Shown: piece by piece, positions 1 to 11,300 of the stretch | Layout of the letters: each line of letters begins with the position of its first letter | Position numbering within the stretch: position 1 is the stretch's first letter | Source: Cucumis sativus | Lineage: Eukaryota > Streptophyta > Magnoliopsida > Cucurbitales > Cucurbitaceae | Length of the DNA stretch: 64,000 nucleotides | Direction of reading: 5' to 3' | Assembly: GCF_000004075.3 (NCBI RefSeq) | Contig: NC_026660.2 | Location: 10,292,001-10,356,000, forward strand | Made by a program: the position numbers and the translations under genes | The notes under the pieces: generated by a model | The model's input: the letters and a program-made list of their open reading frames with translations, nothing else | What the model was told of the DNA's origin: nothing | The model's database searches: none

Positions 1-910
1 TGTTTCGATTTTGTTTGGTCAATTATTTGTCTCAATTATACAAATCTGCGTTATATTTGTGAAATTGTAATTATGAACTGAACATTTTCTCTCTCTTCTT
101 CTTCATTGTGTTTAATTTTCTGTTGTTGTTGTCCTTGTCCTTGTCATCATAATGATTTTGGTTTTCAACTTCTTATCTTGCCTTTCCCTTGTCCGCTAAT
201 TTATTTGTCTTTGGTGAAAATATTGTTCCTTCACTCTTACTTTTGTATGCTTTGATTTGTGGATGTCCTTTTATATTTCGTGAATTTCACGTACTGAACT
301 CTTTTAATATCTTGGCTGCTTTCAAGAATGGGCGATTTTCCACCCCCTTTTCTAATAATCTTTGCGTGTATATAATACATATCATTGTCATGTCTTCTAT
401 TGGCAGGACGGTCTGTAATTAAATGTACACTTTTATTCTCTGTTAATTCTAAAACGGCAGTGACAATTGACAAATAATGCCAAGTTTATGCTTTTAACTC
501 TTTGTAATTATGTGGTGCTGTAAGTTGTTTTTAGACTTATCCATCCTCTCGTATCATGTTATTTCATGCTTTCTGTATTTTATTTTATTCTCGGTGGAGG
601 TGATGGATACATTTAGCACCTTCACTACTGAAGAGTTCTGAGCCACAAGTTATCTATATTTGTTTTGCTTTTGATCTTCTTACAAGCTGGACTCTTGTAG
701 GACGCATTCATAATCTGTTTTTTTTTTTTTTTACAATGGGGGAGTTGGCTGTGACTTTCTTCTTCAAGAAATTCCCCCGAGAAAAATCATAGTTGAAAGT
801 TAAGAGTATTTTCTTTGGTAGTGCTGATTTATTACTTAAAACTTATTTCCAAGCAACGTTGAAAGCATTGAGAACTTATGATAGATATAATCTTTTCCTG
901 TTTTGATTAG
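1..910 (+). other. Intron upstream of the first visible LPA1-like exon
   Basis: T-rich, stop-filled sequence that ends in a usable acceptor, TTTTGATTAG, at 901-910. Homologues of the downstream gene carry an N-terminal exon encoding a response-regulator-like start. I cannot find such an exon here, so it probably lies before position 1. The short frames in this stretch look random. Confidence 0.6.
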
Positions 911-3900
911 ATAAGCCAAAGGGCTTTTGCATTGCTGCGGAAACGTCATGGCTTGCTTCCTGAAGGGTTGGGAACAAGATCATCTGAAAAAGAATGCGTC
1001 AAGAGTTGGGATGTACGCTTTGCTGAAACGGAGGTTTGGAATCATTTAAATTCCTCCAAAGACGGTGATAATAAAAACATTCCGTTTGAAATTTACAAAA
1101 GGCGCACGACTCTCTTTGTAAAAAGAGAAACCTTCTTAGATGTTGTATGCAAAGCCCTGACAGAGTACAAGTACGTGAGTCCCAACCAGAGGGCTGACTT
1201 GCTTTTAGCGTGCAGGTAATCTTTAAATGATAGGACCCTTTGAAAAGAGCTCCCATTATGTTTATCTGTTTTTCGCACGTGTATTAAATCTATTATTTTC
1301 CAGAGATCGGCAATTCTGTGGTTTAGTCATGTGTAGTTTAGGGATGAATCGTATTCATGCCATAAAGTGTAGATATTGGTATTTTAGTTTTACACCTGGT
1401 CTATCTAGACGTTGTTGGTGTTTCTGACACTTCAACATTTAAAATATTTTATCTTAGGCGATATTTTCCGAGTTTTTATCAAGAATGCACACTTCAAATG
1501 ATTGTTAGAAATGTGTGCTTCTAAGAATATCGTGTTGGCAATCTCCTTTTTGTATCAAAAGGTTACTTATCCTGTCCTGTATGTTTTGTTCTCCACTTGG
1601 CTGGCATTTATTTCTAAATAAACCGTAGTACCAAACAGTACTGCTGGTCATAGCGGGAGATTTGGGTAGAGGAAAAGGAGAATTTTCCAACTGTTGGAAA
1701 GAGAGAATGCTAGTGCTGTTTGCAATCACATAAACTTATCGGTCTCTCTTTGGGTTTACTAAAAAAAGTCCTGCATTTTTATTAATTGGATCAAAATATT
1801 CCTTGCTTTCGTGGATTAAATTTCTTGTCTTTTTTATTGTTTGGGAGGTGGGTAATCTGCTAATTCATCATGTTTTCTTAAGGTTTATTATTTTATTACT
1901 CTGTTTTCTATGGATATTTTAAGAAGATTTGTGGCTGCTTGCAAGTTTGATAAGGTCTATTATATTTTTTCCTGTGATGCTTGTCAAGCTGGTTTGTATT
2001 TCTTGTAACGATATTTTCTTTGCTCAGAATCCGAGAAAGGAAGGAATCTGTGACTGTACTATTATGTGGTACTAGTGGCTGTGGCAAATCTACTTTGTCT
2101 GCACTGCTGGTATATCCTTGCAGAGACTTTGATCTTTAGGGACTTTTTGTTGCATATTCATGCTTTTACAGTTGACATGTACTTGAAAGTATAATTTGTT
2201 TTAGAATGTTTTAACTCAAGCACACCTGCCCTTTTTCTTCTGACAGGGTAGCAGGTTAGGAATTACGACAGTAATATCAACCGACTCAATTCGGCATATG
2301 ATGAGGAGTTTTGCAGATGAGAAACAAAATCCTCTGCTCTGGGCTTCAACATATCATGCTGGGGAGTGTTTGGATCCAGTAGCTGTTGCTGAAGCTAAGG
2401 TGAAAAGAAAAGCAAAAAAGTTGGCAGGCAATCCTCATTCACATCTGAAGGATGAAGTACTGGAGAGTTCGTCCATAGGAAAATTTGATGGCCAACCATC
2501 AGATCGTTCCACTGAGCTCCTCAGTCAAAAGCAGATGGCTGTTGAAGGATACAAGGCGCAGAGTGAGATGGTGATTGACAGTCTCGATAGGCTGATTACC
2601 GCATGGGAAGAGCGGAAAGAATCAGTGGTTGTTGAGGGTGTTCACTTAAGTCTCAATTTTGTGGTGTGCAATCCTGAGTTCACTTTTTTTTCCCTATCCA
2701 TTTAAATTTTATACTCTTGACATTTATTCTAACATTGCTTTTGCAGATGGGGCTTATGAAGAAACATCCATCAATTGTACCATTCATGATTTACATCACC
2801 AATGAAGACAAGCACTTGGAAAGATTTGCAGTGAGAGCAAAATACATGACACTTGACCCAGCTAAGAACAAATATGTGAAGTATATACGAAATATTAGAA
2901 CAATACAAGAATATTTATGCAAGAGGGCTGATAAGCATCTTATCCCTAAAATTAACAATACCAATGTTGATAAGAGTGTAGCTGCCATCCATGCGACAGT
3001 ATTTAGCTGCCTTCGCAGGCGTGAAGTAGGTGAACAACTATATGATCCCGTACGAAATACTGTTCCTGTTATTGATGAGGAATACAGGAATCAGTGTGCG
3101 GCTAACTCTTTGAGCTCTAAGTGCATGTTTCAACTCATCCAGAGGAAAGGTTCCTCTAGGAATCTGATGGCTTTGATTAATACTGATGGATCTGTGGCGA
3201 AAGCATGGCCTTTCGATCCAATTGATTATGCAAGTGGGAGGCCTTTATTAGGCCCGAGGGATGAGAATGGACTGGGGATCCCAATGTATGGGCCATTGCA
3301 GATTGATAAAGCTGAACCTGTTAATCTGCAATTTGGATTCTACGGCATCAGTGCTTGGCCTACTGATGGTGGGACTAGCCGTGCAGGGAGTGTTGATGAA
3401 TCCAAGGCAGATGGGACTGATACTAGCAAATACCTTTCTTCTTGCTGCAGCTCTCCAAGGTTTTCCGATGGACCTTCCAAGGAGGTAGGTTGAAGAATAG
3501 TTTTAATTTTGTAAAGAACATCTTGTCCATTTTTTCTGTTAGAAGTATAGTCTCTTATTCGTGCATATGTAGAGCATGTACATCTGTTTATTTCATTAAA
3601 TATATTTTCTGCAAATTATCATGGCTCTTGGGTTTCAGATGACAATTTATATTTAGAGTCTGATGGTCTGTTATTCCCTTTCAGCTCAAGGAAGATATCT
3701 CAGTCCATGGTAGTGATGAAGAGGTTGATGATCCTCAAGAGCTTGGAAGCGACGAAGACTTTAGTGAAGATGGTGACAAACAGATTCATGAAGAGGTATT
3801 GTGTGATTCTACCTTCTACGTACAAGAATTGTTCCTTAAATATATTTCAAAGCATGGTGTTCACATTTATTTGTTCCTTAAATATGGACTCTTGCCATAC

Positions 3901-4699
3901 GAGTACCCAATATAACTTATTCACAACATCATGCACTTGCCTTGTTTTGCACAAGTATGCACGCATATTGATGTTGTTTAGTAATCTACCTCATGCTTGA
4001 ACCATCATGGATTGGTTTAGTGGTAAAAAGGTCAATAACTAACTAAGAGGTCGTGGGTCCAATCCGTGGTGGCCACCTACCTAAGAATTAATTTCCTATG
4101 GGTTTCCTTGATACCCAAATGTTGTAGGGTCAGACGGGTTGTCCCGTGAGATTAGTTGAGGTGCAATTAGTTAGAGTAGTTGCATGTAAGCTGGCTCGAA
4201 CACTCACGGATGTAAAAAAAAAAATCTACCTCATGATTGATATGGTAGTGAAGCTTTAGAAGAATTTCCTTATGAAATTTAAATTCGAAAATTTTATAAG
4301 ATGGTGCTTTATTTTTTTGGTCAACAGGTAGGCTCAGTTGATGAAGAGTCGACAAAATCAGATGAAGAATATGATGATCTAGCAATGCTGGACGTGCATC
4401 ATGGTTACTGGTCTGAAGATGACCTAGAGTACATGTATAAGACCGGTTCAATTTACAAGGGGCAAACGAGTGCTAGAGCGATCGATAGGTATCGCCATAA
4501 CGTAGACCTCTTCCTACGCTCTAAAAGTGAGTCATCCAAGTCTCTCTGCTCTTATACATCTCTTCTGAAGGAGAAAGAAAGAAATATACGAACTTCTGGT
4601 TCTATGAAAATGAAGAAACGTTCCCTAAGTATTCCAGCCATGAGAAAGCATAGTTCAGGTGTTGACGGTCCTCTTCTATCTGGAGCTTCCCAGGGTTAG
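911..4699 (+). CDS. LPA1: LPA1-like P-loop NTPase / 2-phosphoglycerate kinase-related protein (5' end missing)
   Basis: Six coding exons join in frame: 911-1215, 2028-2109, 2247-2663, 2747-3484, 3685-3795 and 4328-4699 (TAG). They give about 674 residues; the complete family protein is near 740, so only the N-terminus is off the window. Exon 2 encodes the Walker A loop GTSGCGKST at 2068-2094, split from the rest of the kinase-like domain by an intron. Exon 3 carries [13 protein letters not shown] and ends [13 protein letters not shown]; exon 4 continues [13 protein letters not shown]. The C-terminal part is acidic ([16 protein letters not shown]) and then basic and serine-rich, as in plant LPA1 proteins. 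Family knowledge: rice LPA1 mutants have low seed phytate, and the domain resembles archaeal 2-phosphoglycerate kinase; the true substrate is unsettled. All introns are GT-AG. Intron 5 holds a SINE. I am confident of the family and less so of the biochemical role. Confidence 0.93.
4001..4222 (+). mobile_element. tRNA-derived SINE, copy 1, in an intron of the LPA1-like gene
   Basis: A 222 bp insertion with RNA polymerase III promoter boxes: box A TGGTTTAGTGG at 4013-4023 and box B GGGTCCAATCC at 4055-4065. It ends in an A-tract. It is bracketed by 18 bp direct repeats with one mismatch (3983-4000 and 4223-4240, both reading AATCTACCTCATG), which are the target-site duplication. The body after the tRNA-like head contains TTGTAGGGT and GTAAGCTGGCTCGAACACTC and matches a second element at 52036-52250. 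It lies in the same orientation as the host gene. Confidence 0.85.
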
Positions 4700-5430
4700 C
4701 TCAAGAATTTTGCTTAGTTTTAGAAAAATTTCTTTCTTGATCTCTTGATGGGTCTCTTTCACTGGAATTAGCTTCAAACTACACCCCTCCCCCCTCCCCC
4801 CTCCCCCCTCCCGGTTAAAAAAATTGTATGTACAGAGTGGTGTTCGGTTGTGTGATTGTCTTGGGTTTGCAGCGGTCTGTATTATATAAATACAAATACC
4901 CCACTAATTTGTAGATTACGAATCAATGTAGAGAGCAATGATGATTGTTCTCGTCTTTTAAACAGTACACTGCTTAACTTAAATGATAATTTGTAACGAA
5001 GTTACCTGGACAGCCATCGACCTTCTCAGTACTTGTAGCTTGGCGCTTTGCTTCAACAGACTATGGTCGTCTTCAGGAAGGTAAGTGCTTCTCATAACCA
5101 CTAAATTGATGCTTAATAAACCTTCCGAATTTGTTTCTATTGCCATATGTTCAAACTCTAGGACTTAATGCTTAATGGACTTTGATGTGTTAGAAACCCA
5201 GATGAGCTCGAAAGGGCTGGGACTGGGAGGTTAGAGGAATTGGGAGCAGCCACAGTTTTATTACAAGAATTTTTTTTACGTTCGTTTCTACAGCATCTCT
5301 TGATTCTGATTCCTTCATATTAACATCACATATCGAGTATCTGTTGCTTTACACGATGATTCTTTGTTCTTACCGATTGGTAATATAAAGTAATCGGGTC
5401 TTGTAGTTCCAACACTTCTTTTTTCTCGCA
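4700..5430 (+). other. 3' UTR and downstream flank of the LPA1-like gene
   Basis: Non-coding sequence after the TAG stop. It contains a C-rich repeat (CCCCCCT units) at about 4783-4812. T-rich stretches with ATTATATAAATA at about 4880-4892 could serve 3' end formation. I see no protein frame of note here or in the following 600 bases up to the PPR remnant. Confidence 0.4.
4782..4812. repeat. C-rich heptamer microsatellite (CCCCCCT)n
   Basis: About four units of CCCCCCT/CCCCTCC sit in the probable 3' UTR. This is the most G/C-biased stretch in an otherwise AT-rich window. Confidence 0.8.
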
Positions 5431-6051
5431 CGTCACAACAAGACAGTCAGCCAGGGGTGGCCCATCTTATCTACTACGTGGAGCCTAACAGGATTATTAG
5501 TTTTGGAGAATTTGTTTCCGGAAGATTTAGTCGTTATTGCTTTGTTCGTGACGCCTAGTTCAATAGCCAATTCAGTTTTTTCTTGCTTAAATAATAATAA
5601 TATATACATGGACAATTCTTACTTTTAAGACAGTCCATCAAAACAGAGGATAGAAAAAGAAACAGATACCCATCGGCCTGAAAATAAATTGTCATTAAAG
5701 CATGGATGTGTTATGGTTATTGTTGTTTTCAAGCTTTTGGTTTTGAAAATAACGAAGGATGTGCTTCGGCCTAGTTTAAAGCTCCGAGTGTGAGTGAGTG
5801 AAGGACGAGTAAGAGCAAGGAAGGAATAAAAGCACTATTCTACTAGAACGCTGAGTGCAAAATAGGGAGGAGTGAAACACAAGGGACAGAGGAAGAGCAA
5901 GAGATAGTATATTTCGACCAATGATAAATAGTCATTCTTCACTATTTTCATCCAAATCTTGGCTACAAACAAATCTTTCAATTTGTTTGAACTCTCAATT
6001 AGAGATATAATTCAAATGTTTTCATTATTATTTCTATTGTGTACTAAACAA

Positions 6052-6592
6052 TCAACAAATTTCGTTGGAATTAATTCTGCTACGGTCACCCCCACGTTTA
6101 ACCAAGACGTTTAACAAAATTCTTGCTTCCTCAATCCGGTTCAACTTGTATAATTCCAATACGATCTTTTCACAAAGCAATACATTAACTTCATATCCAT
6201 TCTTCTTCATTCCTACTTGTAGCCCAATAGCTTCATTAACCATTCCAGTTTTGCAAAATCCACCAAGCAATGTGTTCAACATTGCCTCATTCATCATTCA
6301 TCATATAGCTAAAAGTTTCATAATAGAGTCGAGGAACCGATTTTCCAAGAACAGCCCAAGAATGAAATTGAAATTTTTTATCTTAACCTTCATCTCTTGA
6401 CAAAAAAATTTCAACAGTGGAAGCAATAACAGCAAATGGGTAGTGGTGATTTTCCTCGATGGCCACAGTTTTGAGAAGGTTCTCTGCGTTGGAAAACATT
6501 CTTGTCTTGAGGAGTCTATAGATGACGATCAAATGGGTTTGAAGATCAGAAGAATGCGAGTTTTTAGGCAAAAATCTAAGAAACAGAGGCAT
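6052..6592 (-). pseudogene. Pentatricopeptide repeat (PPR) protein remnant
   Basis: Read on the minus strand, two separated frames resemble P-type PPR repeats. The upstream one (6592-6383) starts MPLFLRFLPKNSHSSDLQ and includes RMFSNAENLLKTV. The downstream one (6297-6052) includes LLGGFCKTGMVNEAIGL and LNRIEEARILLNVLVKRG, with the 35-residue pattern ending in a basic residue and glycine. Between them the same frame is readable as IKNFNFILGLFLENRFL but is broken by a TAA near 6383 and two consecutive TGA codons near 6300. The frame also seems to shift upstream of 6592. PPR proteins normally bind organellar RNA; this copy cannot make one. I judge it a decayed duplicate. The exact parent is not identifiable by eye. 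Confidence 0.7.
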
Positions 6593-6779
6593 TCCGATGA
6601 TTTAAGATTTGGGTTCGAGAATGGAAGTGAGAATATGGGGTCGAGTATGGAAATGAAAGACGAAGGATTGGAATCGAAGGGTACCGGAGTTAAGACTGTG
6701 GAAATGATTTACGTGAGTGGTCTGGGTAAGGAATTGGATCGACGATTGGGTGTTTTGAGGAGGTTTTGAATTGACATTA

Positions 6780-9690
6780 ATGAAAGTTTAGGTTCTTCGT
6801 TCAACTATCAATGGAGAAGAAACTCAACTTAAATTCTTTCTGATCAGAATTTGAATCTTCCTAGTTTTTTCAATGGAAAATTTACAAAATAGTAGAATGC
6901 ACTAGACCACATGTAGTACATCTAATAGGTAATCTTTCCATAAAAAAGAGTCTAACAAGTAGGCATATCAACAACATTATTCTATCAAGGGAAGGAACAT
7001 AGTGTCCATCTCCAAGATGTGGTAACGTGGAACAACACTAAGAGGAAAATGTAACAAACCCCTTAATTATCAACTACTAGAATTAGTGAGCAAACGGAGC
7101 TAAAAGTAATGGACATGATATTCTTTCGAGTTTATATTGTTCTTTAATGTGCTAAATATATATATACTTTTTAATTTTCATCTGTTTATGTTGTTTTAGG
7201 GCTGCTTCTATGATTGCTAATTGGGTCATACTAGCCAATTGTGTTATTTTCTTGCTATAGTGCAATTTGTCAATCATACATTGATTTAACTGTAAAGATG
7301 TTACTGGTGAATTAATATTCTTGTGTACATTATAAGATATAACACCGTGCATAAGGTATGTCATAGGACGATAGAAAAATGTGATGCTAAAATACTTGAT
7401 GTAATTAAATTTTTTGCATTTATCTAATGTTGGGTATAGGTCTAACTCAATAAAAAGATTCAAAAATTGTAAGAAAGAAAAAAGACCTTTGAGGCCCCAT
7501 TTCTTATTAGAGCTCTCAACTTGGATTAACGTATAAATACATGATCCATACCTAAAACAAGCTTTGAGTAATGATTTGCCCAACTTTGATTAAGCTTTTT
7601 TTTGCACTCATCCCACAGACTTGGGTCTAAGTTACAAAGAAGAAAAAAACCCTAAACTAACTTAATCGAGATTAGTATACGGATCATTATAAGAAATGAA
7701 CAACGTTCCAACACAGTTTTTTTTTTCTTAAAGAAGTCTTTTGCTTGCTCATAGTTAAACAATAACAAAACCACACATAAAATTGACAATAATATTGAGT
7801 GACATATAGCATTTGTTGATGTCAAAATTCAAACAAAAAAATGACACCAAACCTAGTGTCTACAATTTTAGAAATCTAGTTATCAAATAACTCATTTGCA
7901 TATTTGTTGTGCTTGTTGAATTGAGGGCACGTTGGACATGGTTGTATGCAAGTTAGACTATTCGACTTCAAAAGAGGTTAGCTTTGGAGGCCGAAGAATG
8001 AGGTCATCAAAAAGCCCATATCTCCTCCCTTGTCTCGATTCACCTTGTTCGATGAATTGATTGAAAAACTCAAACCTCTCCTCTTAGCTCAATCAATCTT
8101 ATCAGTTTGGTCTCGATTAGATTTTCATTTATTTTATATTTGACATTTAGTGACTCGATTCAAAATTTAACCAAGTGAGAGAGTGGAGGAGCCGATGAGA
8201 TGGACGTGGGACCTTTGGGCTACCATTGCGTGTAAGCCACATGTATAACCATCATTCACATGGGTCCATTTTGTACTATTTTTTAGCCATAGACCCCACC
8301 AATCACCATCCACTCTTCCTCTGTCACATTTTCACATTTTTTTTTTCTTTTTCATTATCATATTTATATCCACAACACCAACTGACATCTTAACCCTACA
8401 CTACACCATTATATATTTACATATATTATATACAATATATAGTTTTTGTTTTTGTTTTGGATGATGTAAATATATTTTGTTTTTAAAAAGAAAAATTGAG
8501 GTACCACAAAGGAAATGATAGTTCGACCATTTGGGTGAACAGAAAAGTCCACAGCCTCATCCATTTTTGATCTTCTCCTTTCGAATATTCTCTGAGTTTG
8601 TCAACTTCAATATCTATTGTTATTCAGTGCTTCAAATTTTATACATTATTCACAACTAACAAAAACCTCAAATTAATTTCCATATATATATATATAAGAT
8701 GTCTGCCATTAGAGAGGAAAGAGTTTGCAGCACATGAGAGGGGCCATTGTATAATCTTTACTTCTACTAAAACTTAGGGTTCCAAAAACTTGATGTTCTC
8801 CTTATGTTTAGAACCAACCCACTCTTGTGTTTATGTGCTTGTGTGTTTGCTTGTTTTATAAAGTATCATAGATTTTAAATTTACAAAAACTAAACCAAGC
8901 AATAATATGTCATAAATCTTACAAATCAACGTAGAAAAATCCTCAATACATGTGAGAATAGACTCTAGATGAGTCATGCATATGATTCTATTGATCAACT
9001 AATGTGTCAAAATTATATTACCAAATATTCGTGATTATTGAAAATCTAAAAAAAATTCATTCACAAAGGATTTTCGGTTCTCTTTTTAATCTCTACCCTT
9101 AATTATAAAATTATTGTTATTGTTTAAATTAATTTCTTTGAATGGTATAGAAAGTAGAATTACTTTTTGTCTTGCTCAAGGAAGAATTTAATTCTCCGAA
9201 CATATATGTTATATATAGTTGGGTATCATTTCAGTAACTTAATATACAGGAAGGATTTAATTCCTCTATTTCCTTTCTCTATCTTACCAATAAAAATATA
9301 AAAAAAAACTTCATACTAACACGAACGTAAAAACGTTCATGAAACCGAAAACCACCGAAATGAGTATGAAAATTCTTCACAGGGACGACGAAGATGAGAG
9401 AGCATGCATCCATTTATAATGGAGATGCCATGCAAAGACAATGAAAAAAATACAAAAGGCCATATGTTATACTATAGTTCAAATTGAGATACAAAACAGG
9501 ACTAATTAAGTTTTCTAAAACTTCACAACCAACGAAGATGCAACAACACAAACTCATGAGAAAGAATAATCCTTGAGATCGTCAAGAGTAAGCTAAACTT
9601 AAAGCATAAAAGTTGATTGATTTATAAAGTGAGAAATAAAATCTAATAATCTATATACACACACACACACACTGAGAAAAAGATCAGAAC
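6780..9690. other. Intergenic region, no gene recognised
   Basis: AT-rich sequence with short homopolymers and TA runs. One 143-codon minus-strand frame (7152-7583) looks like no family I know and has no gene-like codon bias. Short GC-richer patches near 8170-8260 have no obvious coding or RNA structure. A small AC repeat occurs at 9658-9672, at the edge of the MIR172 transcription unit. Confidence 0.5.
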
Positions 9691-9699
9691 TACTAAAGA

Positions 9700-11245
9700 T
9701 GAACTCTCAGAAAAGAAGATGCAAATGTGGTAATCAGAGGGTGACAGAGTTAGACGAGTGGAAGATCTTCACAATCTCCATATTCTTGAATCATCACCAT
9801 CACATTTATATTTATATAAATATATAATGTATAATAAATAAGCAACCGAAAAAAGAGAGGGAAAAAGAAGGTACATAAGAAAAAAAGGGTCCTATTTACA
9901 GCAATGTCTCGTGCCATATTGGTCCACCAAACACACACACAAATATTATCAATTCCACAAATTTCAACTCTTTTTTCGTTTCTATTTCTAACCTACAAAT
10001 TTAAAGATCATTTCTTAAAAATCAGTAGATATAAATTCGATATATTTCTCTCAAACGGTGATAAGATGATGTTATCAGGAATAAACTCATAAATTCTATA
10101 ACATCTAAATAAATATCACAAACTTCATAACCTTATATCAGCTAAAAATGAAAATATATTTTATGTATAGTAAAGACTGGAAAATAAATTACATTGTGAC
10201 AATGGAATAATATGATACGATGTGTATGGAGAATAAGCTCCCAATTCTTATAACATCTAAATAAATATCAAAAACTTGATCATGTGAATTAAGAATGAAA
10301 AATTTATTGTAGATGAACATTAATGGAAATAAATGAAGTGAAAAGAATTTTACCTTTTTTGTAGAGAGGTATTGGAGCTTTAATTTTCATCTCTCGAGAT
10401 TCTCTATCTTTTGCCTGTTACAAAGGTACAAAAGTCTCGTCTCTCCCACCATCACCACCACCATAATCGAATTACTCAAAAAGAAAAAAAGAAAAAATAT
10501 ATATACACACATATATATGATTAAATTAAGTATATATTTACTGAGAGCAGTCAGATCTGGAATCTGAAGTCTGTTTGAGGGTATAGCATTTAATAGTAAA
10601 AACAACAAAAATGACAAACCCCATTAATACTAAAGCAAGTATAATACTCAAATAAAACTAGAAGAATTAATAATAATAATCTTAATCACCTGTTAATTTG
10701 GTCGTGGGAAAATGGCAGAATCTATTTATAAATATGCAATATATATAGTCATTGATTGCCGATGCAGCATCATCAAGATTCTCAGTTGCAAAGAAATGTG
10801 CAGGAATAATGTAGCCCCAACACATTTGAATGTGAATCTTGATAATGCTACACCAGCAACCAACAACTTTACTACTTCTCTCTTAACAAAACCCTAAAAT
10901 CTCTCCCTTTAACAAAAATTAACGAGGAGGACAAATTGTAATTATTTTTTTTTTTTAAATTTTTGGAACCCTAGATTTTTACTTCAAAGGGTTAATTCAA
11001 AAAGGGAAATTAAAATAGAAATCAGAGAGATCAGAGATGATTGAAATCAAAAGAAATAAATAAGAAAAAGGAAGTACAGAGGTGAAATTTTTAAAAACTT
11101 TAAAAGAGGAAAAGAAGAAGAAGCAGAAGAAGCAGAAGATGGGAAGTGAAATTAGCAGAGGAAATTAGAGAAAGAGATCAGAAGAAAGGAAGAAGATTGG
11201 GGAGAAAAAAGAGAAGGGAACAGTTTGAGATGGAAATTGGTGAGA
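9700..11245 (-). ncRNA. MIR172: Probable spliced primary transcript of MIR172
   Basis: Extent inferred from signals around the hairpin on the minus strand. The leader (about 11240 down to 10870) is pyrimidine-rich, as plant 5' leaders often are. Below the hairpin there are plausible splice sites: a donor CAG|GTGATT near 10690; an acceptor CAAACAG near 10577 followed by a donor CTCA|GTAAAT near 10545; and an exon of about 50 bases between an acceptor TTGTAACAG near 10410 and a donor AAAAAAG|GTAAAA near 10354. A purine-rich, non-coding 3' part may extend to about 9700. Plant MIR172 primary transcripts are commonly spliced, so this is reasonable, but no exon other than the hairpin is certain. 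Confidence 0.45.
10750..10866 (-). ncRNA. MIR172: pre-miR172 hairpin; mature miR172 in the 3' arm
   Basis: On the minus strand the 21 bases at 10782-10762 are the canonical miR172 sequence, starting AGAATCTTGATG and ending ATGCTGCAT. The 5' arm, near 10855-10829, contains the star strand GTAGCATTATCAAGATTCAC. I paired the arms by hand: from the base GTTGCTGGTG outward and through the whole mature region all bases pair, counting G-U wobbles, up to one A/A mismatch at the mature 5' end. The loop holds TTGGGGCTACATTATTCC. The star near-match to its complement is as expected for a functional Dicer-like 1 substrate. miR172 represses AP2/TOE-type transcription factors and promotes the juvenile-to-adult change, flowering and floral patterning. 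No target gene lies in this window. This is the most secure RNA gene here. Confidence 0.96.
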
Positions 11246-11261
11246 AGAAAAGATATTTGGG

Positions 11262-11300
11262 TGTGTGTATACATATATATATATATATATATATAAAGAA
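11262..11300 (-). promoter_or_regulatory. Candidate TATA region of MIR172
   Basis: A run of alternating TA (11270-11295), read on the minus strand as TTTATATATATATATA, stands about 25-30 bases upstream of a pyrimidine-rich leader. It is a natural TATA box for the MIR172 transcript. As a microsatellite its length is probably variable. A (GAAA)n tract adjoins it at 11295-11320. Confidence 0.45.

Noticed and set aside
7152..7583. 143-codon minus-strand frame
   Set aside because: No recognisable motif and AT-driven composition; likely a chance open frame.
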